From: Catellatospora citrea
GTDB lineage: Bacteria; Actinomycetota; Actinomycetes; Mycobacteriales; Micromonosporaceae
Length of the DNA stretch: 64,000 nucleotides
Direction of reading: 5' to 3'
Assembly (NCBI RefSeq): GCF_003610235.1
Contig: NZ_RAPR01000001.1
Location: forward strand, 3,472,001-3,536,000
The position numbers and the translations under genes are program-made. Positions 1-9,563 of the stretch are shown one piece after another (the stretch's first letter is position 1; each line of letters begins with the position of its first letter). Below the pieces are notes generated by a model. The model saw nothing but the letters and a program-made list of their open reading frames with translations, made no database searches and was not told the DNA's origin.

Positions 1-421
1 GGGTGGCGATCTGGGCCAGCGCGGTCATCTCGTCGAGCGGGTTGGACACCACGATGACGACGGCGTTGGGCGCGTGCTTCGCGACCTGCTCGGCCACCCC
101 GCGGACGATCTTGGCGTTGACGCCCAGCAGGTCCATGCGGCTCATGCCGGGCTTGCGCGGCAGGCCGGCGGTGATCACGACGATGTCGGAGCCGGCGATG
201 GCCTCGTAGCCCGAGCCGTCGACACCCGTGGTGGCCCCGACGACCTTGGTCTCGAAGCCCTCGATGGAGCGGGACTGGTTGAGGTCCAGGGCGAGACCCT
301 CGGGCTTGCCCTCGATGATGTCGGTCAGCACGACAGTCTCGAAGACGTCGTACTCGGCGAGGCGCTGCGCGGTGGTCGAGCCGTAGAAACCGGCGCCGAC
401 GACGGTGACCTTCTTGCCCAT
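1..421 (-). CDS. mdh: Malate dehydrogenase, LDH-like type (3' part missing)
   Basis: NAD-dependent oxidation of malate to oxaloacetate in the TCA cycle. The visible 140 N-terminal residues begin MGKKVTVVGAGFYG, a Rossmann dinucleotide-binding GxGxxG loop, followed by an acidic residue after the second strand (VLTDIIEG) as in NAD-specific enzymes. The segment AGLPRKPGMSRMDLL is the mobile substrate-loop region of the lactate/malate dehydrogenase family, and VVSNPLDEMT is the conserved strand that follows. The start ATG is preceded by AGGGAG nine bases upstream. The gene reads off the left edge, so its C-terminal half with the catalytic histidine is not seen. It follows folD on the same strand after 124 bases. 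Confidence 0.93.
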   Translation of the reverse strand, partial: MGKKVTVVGAGFYGSTTAQRLAEYDVFETVVLTDIIEGKPEGLALDLNQSRSIEGFETKVVGATTGVDGSGYEAIAGSDIVVITAGLPRKPGMSRMDLLGVNAKIVRGVAEQVAKHAPNAVVIVVSNPLDEMTALAQIAT

Positions 422-545
422 TGGCACATACTCCCTGCTGGCGGATGTCTGGTGGTAACCAGCACAGCCCTGTGACGAAGGTGTAACGATCCGCACCATA
501 GTCCGCACCGTCTATCGACGGCCTGTCGGGTGCGGCCGATGTGGG

Positions 546-1409
546 CTAGAGCGCCGACTCGGCCTTCTCGACCACGTTGGTGAGCAGCATGGCGCGAGTC
601 ATCGGCCCTACCCCGCCCGGGTTCGGCGAGACGAACCCGGCCACGTCGAAGACGCCCGCATGCACGTCACCGACGATGTGTTTCTTCCCGTCCGGGCCCT
701 CCACCCGCGACACGCCGACGTCGAGCACGGCCGCGCCGGGGCGGACCAGGTCCGCGGTGATGATGCCGGGCACCCCCGCCGCGGCCACCACGATGTCGGC
801 CCTGCGGGTGTGCGCGGCCAGGTCCTTGGTGCCGGTATGGCAGAGGGTCACCGTGGCGTTCTCGGTGCGCCGGGTGAGCAGCAGGCCCAGCGGGCGGCCC
901 ACGGTGACACCGCGGCCGACGACACAGACCTCGGCGCCCGAGATCGGCACGTGGTATCGGCGCAGCAGCTCGACGATGCCGCGCGGGGTGCACGGCAGCG
1001 GCGCGGGCACGCCCAGCACCAGCCGGCCGAGGTTGATCGGGTGCAGCCCGTCGGCGTCCTTCTCCGGGTCGATCAGCTCCAGCACCCGCTGCTCGTCCAA
1101 GCCCTTGGGCAACGGCAACTGGACGATGTAGCCGGTGCACGCGGGATCGGCGTTCAGCTCGGCGACGGCACGCTCCACATCGGCCTGGCTCGCGTCGGCG
1201 GGCAGGTCGCGGCGCAGCGAGGCGATGCCGACCTCGGCGCAGTCGCGGTGCTTGCCGTTGACGTACCACCGCGAGCCGGGGTCGTCGCCGACCAGCACCG
1301 TGCCCAGACCCGGGGTGATGCCGCGGGCGTGCAGCGCGGCCACCCGCGTCCGCAGATCCGCCTTGATCGCCGCCGCGGACTCGGTGCCGTTGAGGATCGT
1401 CGCCGTCAT
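546..1409 (-). CDS. folD: Bifunctional methylenetetrahydrofolate dehydrogenase/cyclohydrolase
   Basis: Interconverts 5,10-methylene-, methenyl- and 10-formyl-tetrahydrofolate in the cytoplasm and so supplies the formyl donor used by PurN and PurH encoded nearby. At 287 aa it has the usual family length. Family signatures are visible: [14 protein letters not shown] with the catalytic Lys region, [14 protein letters not shown], the [13 protein letters not shown] stretch, and the Rossmann segment [17 protein letters not shown]. The C terminus has the typical [13 protein letters not shown] motif as [15 protein letters not shown]. The frame stays open 42 codons upstream, but that part lacks family similarity, so I start at the ATG giving MTATILNG. 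Confidence 0.95.
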   Translation of the reverse strand: MTATILNGTESAAAIKADLRTRVAALHARGITPGLGTVLVGDDPGSRWYVNGKHRDCAEVGIASLRRDLPADASQADVERAVAELNADPACTGYIVQLPLPKGLDEQRVLELIDPEKDADGLHPINLGRLVLGVPAPLPCTPRGIVELLRRYHVPISGAEVCVVGRGVTVGRPLGLLLTRRTENATVTLCHTGTKDLAAHTRRADIVVAAAGVPGIITADLVRPGAAVLDVGVSRVEGPDGKKHIVGDVHAGVFDVAGFVSPNPGGVGPMTRAMLLTNVVEKAESAL

Positions 1410-2005
1410 GCCGTCGATCCTGCCATCCCTGCTTCGATCACCCGAAACCAGGACATCCGTTGCCGACCGCCCGGCTCGCGGCCCGAGAGGACCGTTCATG
1501 ATCGACCGACTTGCCGGGCAATGGGGCGTATGCACCGTGGCGATACGCCCGTTTGCCAGGCAAATTCGAGGATCATGACGCGCTGGGGGCTAGCGGCTGC
1601 GATGACCGCCGTCGATCATTTGGCCCCTTAGCTGCGCAACTAACTGTGGGTAACAGTGGGATAGATCACCGCGTGGCCTTGGTTGCAGGATCTTCCAGCA
1701 TCCGGGACGCCATAACGGGCCAAATCGGGCTGCCGACCGTCCCACTATGTGACCGGCGACTATTGCCCTGGTCACGTTCCGAATCGGGCATACTGACTTA
1801 GTTCCGCCCATATGGCAGGCGACTCTCTAATACCAGAGTCTGGACGCGATCCGCAAGTACTCCACCCGTAGACTGTTGCGAATCTGCAACTCGTGGGTTT
1901 GGTGCCGAGCCCGGCTTCGTCCTACCTTTGCCGGACGTTGCACTGCGTGACAACGGCTGGTCAGCCTGCCGTTGTGAGGTGTGACGTAGGAGATGAGGAG
2001 GCTCA
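1410..2005. promoter_or_regulatory. Long divergent intergenic region (folD / oppA)
   Basis: About 600 bases without a convincing gene, between divergent folD and oppA. It holds two 11-base palindromes of form TTGCCnGGCAA (1511-1521 and 1552-1562) flanking an inverted repeat GGGCGTAT/ATACGCCC (1524-1531, 1543-1550). It also holds GTGACC-N15-GGTCAC (1749-1775) and a hairpin GACTCT/AGAGTC (1821-1840). Some stretches are AT-richer than the coding DNA. Promoters for both genes must lie here, but I cannot assign -35/-10 boxes with confidence. Confidence 0.5.
1511..1562. repeat. Paired palindromes TTGCCnGGCAA, candidate operator
   Basis: Two copies of TTGCC-N-GGCAA, centred at 1516 and 1557, are 41 bases apart, close to four helical turns. 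An 8-bp inverted repeat lies between them. Equal phasing on one face of the helix is typical of paired repressor sites. They are about 100 bases upstream of folD and about 445 bases upstream of oppA. The regulator is unknown. Confidence 0.45.
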
Positions 2006-3634
2006 ATGCAGGTCCGTAGGCTCGCAGCCTGGGCTGCTCTCCCGCTCGCTGTCACTCTGGGCCTGTCGGCCTGTGGCAAGAGCGGTGGCAGCGACTCGGG
2101 TGGCGCCAACCCCAATGGTGTGGTTTCCATCGGCATCGCCGAACCGAAGCACCTGATTCCGTCCAACACCTCGGAGACCAGTGGCTCCCAGGTGCTGGCG
2201 GCGCTGTTCGCCCCCCTGGTGGACTTCGACGAGGCCAACAAGCCCTTCGAGGTGGCCGCGCAGGAGATCAGCACCACCGACAACAAGACCTGGACGATCA
2301 AGCTGAAGGACGGCTGGACGTTCCACAACGGCGAGCCGGTCACCGCCGACAGCTACATCAACGCCTGGAACTACGCGGCCTACGGCCCGAACGCCCAGGA
2401 CAACAACTACTTCTTCGACAAGGTCGAGGGTTACAAGGACCTCAACCCCGCCGACGCGAAGGCCACCCCCACGGCGACCACCCTCACCGGTCTCAAGAAG
2501 GTCGACGACAAGACCTTCACCGTGACCCTGAGCGCGCCGTTCAGCGAGTTCAAGTCGCAGCTGGGCTACACCGCGTACTACCCCCTGCCGAACTCCGCGT
2601 TCGAGAGCGTCACCGCCTCGCCGCTGGTGATCGCCAAGGCTTACGAGGACGCCCCCGTCGGCAACGGCCCGTTCAAGATCAAGGGCACCTGGCAGCACGA
2701 CGCCCAGGTCGAGGTCGAGAAGTTCGACGGCTTCGCCGGCACCAAGCCGAGCATCGGCGGCGCCCTGTTCAAGATCTACCAGAACAGCGACGCCGAGTAC
2801 GCCGACCTCCAGGCCAACAACCTGGACGTGGTGAAGCAGATCCCGACCGCCGCGCTGTCCACGGCGCAGGGCGACCTGGGTGACCGCTACCAGACGAGCC
2901 CGGCGTCGACGCTGCAGGTGCTCGCGTTCCCGACCTTCGACAAGCGCTTCGCCAAGCCGGAGGTCCGCAAGGCCATCTCCATGGCGATCGACCGTGAGGA
3001 GATCGCGAACAAGGTCTTCCAGGGTTCGCAGAAGGCCGCCTACTCCTTCGTCTCCCCGGTCGTCGCGGGTTACCGCGACAAGACCTGTGGCGCGGCGTGC
3101 GAGTTCAACGCGACCGAGGCCAAGAAGCTCTACACGGAGAACGACGGCCCGAAGTCGATCAACATCACGTACAACGCCGACGGCGGCCACCAGGAGTGGG
3201 TCGACGCGACCTGCAACCAGCTCAAGGCCAACCTGGGCGTCGAGTGCGTGGGCACCCCCGAGGCCAAGTTCGCCGACCTGCTGACCAAGGCCAAGGCGAA
3301 GAAGGAAATCGGCATGTTCCGCATGGGCTGGGTCATGGACTACCCGTCCATGGAGAACTACCTCGGCCCGCTGTACTCCACCGGTGGTTCCTCGAACTAC
3401 TACGGCTACAGCAACCCCACCTTCGACAACCTGCTGAAGGAGGGTTCGGCGGCGCCGACCCAGGAAGAGGCGATCAAGAAGTACCAGCAGGCCGAGGACA
3501 TCCTCGCCCAGGAGATGCCGGTCCTTCCGCTGCGCTTCGGCCAGAACGTCTTCGGTTCCTCGACCAAGGTCAAGGACGTTCACATCGACCTGTTCAACCG
3601 GGTCGACCTCAACAAGATCCAGATTGTCAGCTGA
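2006..3634 (+). CDS. oppA: Oligopeptide ABC transporter substrate-binding lipoprotein (operon 1)
   Basis: Extracellular peptide-binding lipoprotein of the SBP_bac_5 family that delivers substrate to the OppBCDF importer encoded just downstream. The N terminus is a lipoprotein signal peptide with lipobox LSAC and lipidated Cys23, then a Gly/Ser-rich linker. The mature part shows the family start VSIGIAEPKHLIPSNTSE, the WTIKLKDGWTFHNGEPVTADSY segment and the RKAISMAIDREEIANKVF helix. At 542 aa it has the usual length. GAGGAG lies six bases before the ATG. A perfect 14-bp hairpin follows the stop codon and separates it from oppB. Paralogue of the protein encoded at 29839-31479. Substrate specificity cannot be read from sequence. 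Confidence 0.92.
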   Translation: MQVRRLAAWAALPLAVTLGLSACGKSGGSDSGGANPNGVVSIGIAEPKHLIPSNTSETSGSQVLAALFAPLVDFDEANKPFEVAAQEISTTDNKTWTIKLKDGWTFHNGEPVTADSYINAWNYAAYGPNAQDNNYFFDKVEGYKDLNPADAKATPTATTLTGLKKVDDKTFTVTLSAPFSEFKSQLGYTAYYPLPNSAFESVTASPLVIAKAYEDAPVGNGPFKIKGTWQHDAQVEVEKFDGFAGTKPSIGGALFKIYQNSDAEYADLQANNLDVVKQIPTAALSTAQGDLGDRYQTSPASTLQVLAFPTFDKRFAKPEVRKAISMAIDREEIANKVFQGSQKAAYSFVSPVVAGYRDKTCGAACEFNATEAKKLYTENDGPKSINITYNADGGHQEWVDATCNQLKANLGVECVGTPEAKFADLLTKAKAKKEIGMFRMGWVMDYPSMENYLGPLYSTGGSSNYYGYSNPTFDNLLKEGSAAPTQEEAIKKYQQAEDILAQEMPVLPLRFGQNVFGSSTKVKDVHIDLFNRVDLNKIQIVS

Positions 3635-3653
3635 AGTCTGACGGTCGACTGAC

Positions 3654-3690
3654 GGTGGTGGTGCCGGTCCCCTGGGCCGGCACCACCACC
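3654..3690 (+). terminator. GC-rich intercistronic hairpin after oppA
   Basis: Perfect 14-bp stem (3654-3667 / 3677-3690) with a 9-base loop and no T-run. It starts 20 bases after the oppA stop and sits inside the putative operon, so it more likely causes partial termination or protects the oppA mRNA than ends the operon. Confidence 0.7.
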
Positions 3691-3825
3691 GCGCCCTGAC
3701 CCCTCGCCCCCGGCGATCCCCGACCGGACCAGGCGCACCACCACCACGTCGACCGCGGCCCCATGGTACGAAGAACACGGATATTTCGTGCCAATCGGGC
3801 TGCCTGGTGAGAGAAGAAATCGACG

Positions 3826-4752
3826 ATGTTCCGCTACCTTGTGCGGCGCTTCCTCCAGATGATCATGGTGTTCATCGCGACCACACTCATCGTGTACTCG
3901 CTGATGTACCTGACCGGAGGCGACCCCATCCAGGCCCTGGCCGGCGAGAAGCCGGTCACCGACCTGCAGCGCGCCCAGCTGACCGTGAAGTACGGACTGG
4001 ACCAGCCGTTCCTGGTCCGGTACTGGAACTACCTGACCGACCTGCTGCACGGTGACTTCGGCACCACGCTGACCGGACGTCCCATCAAGGACATCCTGCT
4101 GGACGCCTGGCCGGTCACCATGCAGCTCGCGCTCATCGCCATCCTGGTCACGATCATCTTCGGCGTCACCGCCGGCGTCATCGCGGGCATCCGGCGCGGC
4201 AGCATCTTCGACAACGCGACCCTGGTCCTGACGCTGATCGTGATCGGCATCCCGTCGGTCGTGCTCGCGCCGCTGGCGCAGTACCTCTTCACCATCCAGT
4301 GGAAGCTCTTCCCCACCACGGCCAGCGGCAGCCCGACCTGGTACGAGCTGGTGCTGCCCGGCGTCGTGCTGGGATCGCTGTCGGTGGCCACCGCGATGCG
4401 GCTGACCCGCGCCTCGGTCAGCGAGAACCTGCGCGCCGACTTCGTGCGCACCGCCCGCTCCAAGGGCATGCCCGGCCGCCGGGTGATCGGCATCCACGTG
4501 CTGCGCAACTCGCTGATCCCGATCGTGACCTTCCTCGGTGTCGAGCTGGGCAGCCTGATGGCCGGCGCGATCGTCACCGAGAGCGTCTTCAACGTCCCCG
4601 GCGTCGGCTTCCAGCTGTCCCGCGCTCTGAAGACCGAGGACACCCCGCTGGTCATCGGCATCGTCAGCGTGCTGGTGATCGTCTTCCTGGTGGCCAACCT
4701 GATCGTCGACCTGCTCTACGCGGTGCTCGACCCGCGCATCCGGTACGAGTAA
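3826..4752 (+). CDS. oppB: Oligopeptide ABC transporter permease OppB (operon 1)
   Basis: First inner-membrane permease of the peptide importer, about six transmembrane helices, 308 aa. The start MFRYLVRRFLQMIMVF and the following TGGDP motif are typical of OppB/DppB. The cytoplasmic EAA loop that contacts the ATPases is visible as RTARSKGMPGRRVIGIHVLRN, followed by a GAIVTESVFNVPGVG segment. The gene follows oppA after a hairpin and lies 12 bases upstream of oppC. Confidence 0.92.
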   Translation: MFRYLVRRFLQMIMVFIATTLIVYSLMYLTGGDPIQALAGEKPVTDLQRAQLTVKYGLDQPFLVRYWNYLTDLLHGDFGTTLTGRPIKDILLDAWPVTMQLALIAILVTIIFGVTAGVIAGIRRGSIFDNATLVLTLIVIGIPSVVLAPLAQYLFTIQWKLFPTTASGSPTWYELVLPGVVLGSLSVATAMRLTRASVSENLRADFVRTARSKGMPGRRVIGIHVLRNSLIPIVTFLGVELGSLMAGAIVTESVFNVPGVGFQLSRALKTEDTPLVIGIVSVLVIVFLVANLIVDLLYAVLDPRIRYE

Positions 4753-4764
4753 GAGGTTCCTGAC

Positions 4765-5733
4765 ATGACCGACTTCGAGTCCGTGGCCGCGACCGAGCTG
4801 CACACGGCTACCCCCGGACCGGCCGGCGATCCGAACGCGCCCGGCCAGCCGCACACCCTTGAGGTGTCCAAGCCCCGCAGCGCCAGCGCGGACGCCTGGC
4901 GCGAGCTGCGCCGCCGCCCGCTGTTCTGGGTCGCGCTCGTGATCGTCGCGCTGATCCTGCTGATCGCCGCCTTCCCGTCGCTGTTCACCTCGGCCGACCC
5001 GGCCACGTGCGCGCTGCGCAACCGCATGGGCGCCCCGTCCGGCGCGGCCATCTTCGGGTACGACGTGCAGGGCTGCGACGTGTTCGCCAAGGCCATCTAC
5101 GGCACCAAGAACTCACTGCTGGTCGGCACCGGCGCGGCGCTGCTCGCCGGGCTCCTCGGCATGGCGCTGGGCATCACCTCCGGCTACTTCGGCGGCTGGT
5201 GGGACGGGGTCGTCTCGCGGATCATCGACATCGTGCTCGGCCTGCCGCTGCTGCTGGCCGGCATCGTGTTCATGAAGCGGGTCACCAACGCGGGCGGCGG
5301 CCAGACCGCCATCCTGCTCGCGCTGATCGCCATCCTCGGCCTGCTCGGCTGGACCACCGCGGCCCGCGTCATCCGCTCCTCGGTGATCACCGCCAAGCAG
5401 CAGGACTACGTGCACGCCGCGAAGATGCTGGGCGCCGGCAGCGGCCGCATCATGTGGCGGCACATCCTGCCGAACTCGCTGGCGCCGTTCATCGTGATCA
5501 TCACGATGGCGCTGGGCTCGTTCATCGCCGCCGAGGCGACGCTGTCCTTCCTGGGCATCGGCCTGCGGCCGCCGGCCCAGTCCTGGGGCATCGAGATCTC
5601 GACCGCGCGGCTCTACATGCGGGAGAACGCCGTCCCGCTGATCGTGCCGTCGACGTTCCTGGCGCTGACCGTGCTCGCCTTCATCATCCTGGGCGACGCG
5701 ATCCGCGAAGCCTTCGACCCGAAGCTGCGGTGA
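4765..5733 (+). CDS. oppC: Oligopeptide ABC transporter permease OppC (operon 1)
   Basis: Second permease subunit, 322 aa. A cytoplasmic N-terminal extension of about 45 residues precedes the first helix (WRELRRRPLFWVALVIVALI), the arrangement usual for OppC/DppC. The EAA loop reads DYVHAAKMLGAGSGRIMWRH, and EATLSFLGIGLRPPAQSWG is the conserved loop that follows. The gene ends GDAIREAFDPKLR, the canonical OppC C terminus. It is tightly spaced between oppB (12 bases) and oppD (4 bases), so co-translation is likely. Confidence 0.93.
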   Translation: MTDFESVAATELHTATPGPAGDPNAPGQPHTLEVSKPRSASADAWRELRRRPLFWVALVIVALILLIAAFPSLFTSADPATCALRNRMGAPSGAAIFGYDVQGCDVFAKAIYGTKNSLLVGTGAALLAGLLGMALGITSGYFGGWWDGVVSRIIDIVLGLPLLLAGIVFMKRVTNAGGGQTAILLALIAILGLLGWTTAARVIRSSVITAKQQDYVHAAKMLGAGSGRIMWRHILPNSLAPFIVIITMALGSFIAAEATLSFLGIGLRPPAQSWGIEISTARLYMRENAVPLIVPSTFLALTVLAFIILGDAIREAFDPKLR

Positions 5734-5737
5734 CAAC

Positions 5738-6772
5738 ATGACCGACATCCACGTCAGCTCCTCCCCCGCCACCGGCGGCGGCGGTCGTCACCTGCTCGAG
5801 GTGAAGGACCTCTACGTCGAGTTCCACACCCGCGACGGCGTCGCCCGCGTGATCAACGGCGTCTCGTACCACCTCGACCCGGGCGAGACCCTGGCCGTGC
5901 TGGGCGAGTCGGGCTCCGGCAAGTCGGTGACCGCGCAGGCGATCATGGGCATCCTGGACATGCCCCCGGCGAAGATCCCCGGCGGCCAGATCCTCTACAA
6001 GGGCGAGAACCTGCTCGCCATGTCGGAGGAGAAGCGCCGGCAGGTGCGCGGCAAGGAGATCTCCATGATCTTCCAGGACGCGCTGTCGGCCCTGAACCCG
6101 GTCTTCCCGGTGGGCTGGCAGATCTCCGAGACGCTGCGCACCCGCGCCGGCATGTCCCGCAAGGACGGGCTGAAGCGGGCCGTCGAACTGATGGACCTGG
6201 TCAAGATCCCGGCCGCCAAGGCCAGGATCAAGGACTACCCCCACCAGTTCTCCGGCGGTATGCGCCAGCGCGTCATGATCGCGATGTCGCTGGCCATGGA
6301 CCCCAAGGTCCTCATCGCGGACGAGCCGACCACCGCGCTCGACGTGACCGTGCAGGCCCAGATCATGGACCTGCTCGGGGACCTGCGCCGCGACCTCGAC
6401 ATGGGCCTGATCCTGATCACGCACGACCTGGGCGTGGTCGCCGACGTCGCGGACCGCATCGCGGTCATGTACGCGGGCCGCATCGTCGAGCACGCGGACG
6501 TGCGCAGCGTCTACAAGCACCCGGCGCACCCGTACACCGAGGGCCTGCTCGACTCGATCCCGCGGCTGGACTCCAAGGGCACCGAGCTGGCCACCATCAA
6601 GGGCCTGCCGCCGAACCTGATGCGCCCGCCGACGGGCTGCGCGTTCCACCCGCGCTGCAAGTACGCCAAGGCGGTCTGCACCACTGAGACACCCCGCTCG
6701 CTGGACCTCGGCCACGGCCGGACCAGCGCGTGCCACTTCGCTAAGGAGATGCTCGATGGCACACTCCGCTGA
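5738..6772 (+). CDS. oppD: Oligopeptide ABC transporter ATPase OppD (operon 1)
   Basis: Cytoplasmic ATPase that pairs with OppF to power import. Walker A is GESGSGKS at residues 56-63, the signature is FSGGMRQR, Walker B reads [11 protein letters not shown] and the switch histidine is in LITHDLG. The C-terminal oligopeptide-transporter region carries CAFHPRC and further cysteines (VC, SACHF), as in family members that may bind a metal cluster. The start lies four bases after oppC with only a weak ribosome site, so translational coupling is likely. The 3' end overlaps oppF by 17 bases. Confidence 0.94.
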   Translation: MTDIHVSSSPATGGGGRHLLEVKDLYVEFHTRDGVARVINGVSYHLDPGETLAVLGESGSGKSVTAQAIMGILDMPPAKIPGGQILYKGENLLAMSEEKRRQVRGKEISMIFQDALSALNPVFPVGWQISETLRTRAGMSRKDGLKRAVELMDLVKIPAAKARIKDYPHQFSGGMRQRVMIAMSLAMDPKVLIADEPTTALDVTVQAQIMDLLGDLRRDLDMGLILITHDLGVVADVADRIAVMYAGRIVEHADVRSVYKHPAHPYTEGLLDSIPRLDSKGTELATIKGLPPNLMRPPTGCAFHPRCKYAKAVCTTETPRSLDLGHGRTSACHFAKEMLDGTLR

Positions 6773-7796
6773 GAACGTCGCGGCCTCCCGGCCCGCCGGC
6801 GAGCCGCTGCTGCGGGTCGAGAACCTGGTCAAGCACTTCCCGATCACCCAGGGCATCCTCTTCAAGAAGAAGGTCGGCGCGGTCAAGGCGGTCGACGGGG
6901 TCAGCTTCGAGCTGCACCGCGGCGAGACGCTGGGCATCGTCGGCGAGTCGGGCTGCGGCAAGTCGACGCTGGCCAAGCTGCTGATGCGGCTGGAGACGCC
7001 GACCGCGGGCCGGGCCATGCTCAAGGGCAAGGACATCTTCAAGGTGTCCGGCTCCGAGCTGCGCCGCATGCGCCGCAACATCCAGATGGTGATGCAGGAC
7101 CCGTACACCTCGCTGAACCCGCGGATGACCGTCGGCGACATCATCGGCGAGCCGTACGAGATCCACACCGAGGTGGCGCCGAAGGGCGACCGCCAGCGCC
7201 GGGTGCAGGAACTGCTGGAGCTCGTGGGCCTCAACCCCGAGCACATCAACCGCTACCCGCACCAGTTCTCCGGCGGACAGCGCCAGCGCATCGGCATCGC
7301 CCGCGCGCTGGCCCTCAAGCCCGAGATCATCGTCTGCGACGAGCCGGTGTCCGCGCTGGACGTGTCGATCCAGGCCCAGGTCATCAACCTGCTGGAGAAG
7401 CTGCAGGGCGAGCTGGACCTGTCCTACATCTTCATCGCGCACGACCTGTCCGTGGTGCGGCACATCTCCGACCGGGTCGGCGTCATGTACCTCGGCAAGA
7501 TGGTCGAGGTCGGCACCGACGCGGAGATCTACGAGCGGCCGACCCACCCGTACACCCAGGCGCTGCTGTCGGCGGTGCCGGTGCCGGACCCGGACGCCCG
7601 CGCCCACCGCGACGTGATCCGGCTCGTCGGCGACGTGCCGTCCCCGGCCAACCCGCCGTCGGGCTGCCGGTTCCGCACCCGGTGCTGGAAGGCGCAGGAG
7701 CGCTGCTCGGTGGAGGAGCCGCTGCTCATCCGCCGCGGCGTCGACCCGCACCCGAGCGCCTGCCACTTCGCGGAGCTGCGCCAGGTCGTCGGCTGA
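6756..7796 (+). CDS. oppF: Oligopeptide ABC transporter ATPase OppF (operon 1)
   Basis: Second ATPase of the importer, 346 aa. It has Walker A GESGCGKS, signature FSGGQRQR, Walker [12 protein letters not shown] and switch [10 protein letters not shown]. The C-terminal region GCRFRTRC plus later cysteines matches the oligo_HPY domain. Very similar to the OppF at 25767-26774: the segment from [18 protein letters not shown] onwards is almost identical. Last gene of the operon, ending just before a perfect 24-bp terminator shared with convergent purH. Confidence 0.94.
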   Translation: MAHSAENVAASRPAGEPLLRVENLVKHFPITQGILFKKKVGAVKAVDGVSFELHRGETLGIVGESGCGKSTLAKLLMRLETPTAGRAMLKGKDIFKVSGSELRRMRRNIQMVMQDPYTSLNPRMTVGDIIGEPYEIHTEVAPKGDRQRRVQELLELVGLNPEHINRYPHQFSGGQRQRIGIARALALKPEIIVCDEPVSALDVSIQAQVINLLEKLQGELDLSYIFIAHDLSVVRHISDRVGVMYLGKMVEVGTDAEIYERPTHPYTQALLSAVPVPDPDARAHRDVIRLVGDVPSPANPPSGCRFRTRCWKAQERCSVEEPLLIRRGVDPHPSACHFAELRQVVG

Positions 7797-7823
7797 CCCA
7801 GCCGCCACCCCGCAAGAGCTGAA

Positions 7824-7875
7824 AAGAAGGAAGGGGGCCTTCTCCACATCCGTGGAGAAGGCCCCCTTCCTTCTT
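7824..7875. terminator. Bidirectional terminator between oppF and purH
   Basis: Perfect 24-bp inverted repeat (7824-7847 / 7852-7875) with a 4-base loop. The outer stem is A-rich on one side and T-rich on the other, so it can act as an intrinsic terminator in both directions for the convergent genes. Confidence 0.93.
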
Positions 7876-7879
7876 GCGC

Positions 7880-9454
7880 TCAGTGGGCGAAGTGGCGGGA
7901 GCCGGTCAGGTAGAGGGTGATGCCGGCGGCTTTCGCCGCGGCGATGACCTCCTCGTCGCGGATCGAGCCGCCCGGCTGCACCACCGCGGTCACGCCCGCG
8001 TCCAGCAGGATCTGCAGGCCGTCGGCGAACGGGAAGAACGCGTCCGAGGCGGCCACCGAGCCGCGGGCCCGGTCACCGGCCCGGGAGACCGCCAGGCGGC
8101 ACGAGTCGACCCGGTTGACCTGGCCCATGCCCACGCCCACGCTGGCACCGTCCTTGGCCAGCAGGATCGCGTTGGACTTGACGGCCCGGATCGCGCCCCA
8201 GGCGAACTCGAGGTCGTCGAGCTGCTCGGCCGTGGCGGGCTCGCCCGTGGCCAGCCGCCAGTTGGCCGCGTCGTCGCCGGGCGCGCCGAAGTCGTCACGG
8301 GTCTGCACCAGCATGCCGCCGGACACCTGCCGCAGCTCGACCTTGTTCGGCCGGAACGCCGGGGCGAGCAGCACGCGCAGGTTCTTCTTCGCGGTCAGGA
8401 TCTCCACCGCCTCCGGCGCGTACGCGGGGGCCACCACGACCTCGGTGAAGATCTCGGCGATCTGCTTGGCCAGCTCCGCGGTCACCTCGCCGTTGACCGC
8501 GATGATGCCGCCGTACGCCGAGACCGGGTCACACGCATGCGCCTTGGCGTGCGCGTCGGCCACCGACACCGTGGAGATCGCGATGCCGCACGGGTTGGCG
8601 TGCTTGATGACCGCGACGGCGTGCACGCCCTCGAAGTCGTGCACGGTGCGCCAGGCGGCGTCGGCGTCGATGTAGTTGTTGTAGGACATCTCCTTGCCGC
8701 CGAGCTGCTGCGCGCGGGCCAGGCCGGGCGCGGCGGACGGGTCGATGTACAGCGCCGCCGCCTGGTGCGGGTTCTCGCCGTAGCGCAGCACGTTGCTGCG
8801 CCACAGGCCGAGCCCGGCGTACTCCGGCCAGGCGAAGCCCTCGGCCGGGGCCGGGGCCAGCTCCTGGGCGCACCAGTTCGCCACCGCGATGTCGTAGTCG
8901 GCGATGTCGGCGAAGGCCCGCGCGGCCAGTGCGCGGCGCTCGCCGAGCGAGAAACCGCCGGCCTCCAGCGCCGCGGCGATCAGGTGGTAGTCGGCCGGCG
9001 AGGTGACCACCGCGACGTTGGCGTGGTTCTTGGCCGCCGCGCGCACCATCGCCGGACCGCCGATGTCGATCTTCTCGATGCACTCGTCCGTCGAGGCGCC
9101 CGACGCCACCGTCTCGGAGAACGGGTACAGGTTGGACACCAGCAGGTCGAACGGCTCGATGTCGAGCTCGGTGAGCTGCGCGCGGTGCGTGTCGAGGCGC
9201 ACGTCGGCCAGCAGGCCCGCGTGCACCCGCGGGTGCAGCGTCTTGACCCGCCCGTCCAGGGTCTCCGGGAAGCCCGTCAGCTCCTCGACCCGGGTCACCG
9301 GCGAGCCGGTGGTCTCGATCTGCTGCGCCGTGCTGCCGGTCGAGACGATCTCGACCCCGTGCCGCCGCAGCGTCGCGGCGAGGGCCTCCAGCCCGGTCTT
9401 GTCCCACACGCTGATCAGCGCGCGTCGAATGGGCTTGCGCTCATCCGTGGTCAT
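7880..9454 (-). CDS. purH: Bifunctional AICAR transformylase / IMP cyclohydrolase
   Basis: Last two steps of de novo IMP synthesis: formylation of AICAR with 10-formyl-THF, then ring closure. At 524 aa it has the normal length. The N-terminal MGS-like cyclohydrolase domain shows [10 protein letters not shown] and [16 protein letters not shown]. The C-terminal transformylase domain has the catalytic Lys-His pair in [11 protein letters not shown] and [21 protein letters not shown] lies just upstream of the ATG. It follows purN on the same strand after about 110 bases. Its product feeds GuaB2 and GuaA, encoded elsewhere in the window. Confidence 0.96.
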   Translation of the reverse strand: MTTDERKPIRRALISVWDKTGLEALAATLRRHGVEIVSTGSTAQQIETTGSPVTRVEELTGFPETLDGRVKTLHPRVHAGLLADVRLDTHRAQLTELDIEPFDLLVSNLYPFSETVASGASTDECIEKIDIGGPAMVRAAAKNHANVAVVTSPADYHLIAAALEAGGFSLGERRALAARAFADIADYDIAVANWCAQELAPAPAEGFAWPEYAGLGLWRSNVLRYGENPHQAAALYIDPSAAPGLARAQQLGGKEMSYNNYIDADAAWRTVHDFEGVHAVAVIKHANPCGIAISTVSVADAHAKAHACDPVSAYGGIIAVNGEVTAELAKQIAEIFTEVVVAPAYAPEAVEILTAKKNLRVLLAPAFRPNKVELRQVSGGMLVQTRDDFGAPGDDAANWRLATGEPATAEQLDDLEFAWGAIRAVKSNAILLAKDGASVGVGMGQVNRVDSCRLAVSRAGDRARGSVAASDAFFPFADGLQILLDAGVTAVVQPGGSIRDEEVIAAAKAAGITLYLTGSRHFAH

Positions 9455-9563
9455 GCCTTCTCCTCGCTACATTAAGGGCCGGCCTGAGCTGCCGACCCCG
9501 TGGTCCGCTCGCCGCACGCTGTCGCGTCCGTCCCCGGCCGTCGCGGCGCGGGAGCACGGTCGA

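Noticed and set aside
2003..3778. 591-codon minus-strand frame opposite oppA
   Set aside because: Antisense shadow with repetitive Arg/Val/Leu composition. The plus strand has a lipobox and the SBP_bac_5 signatures.
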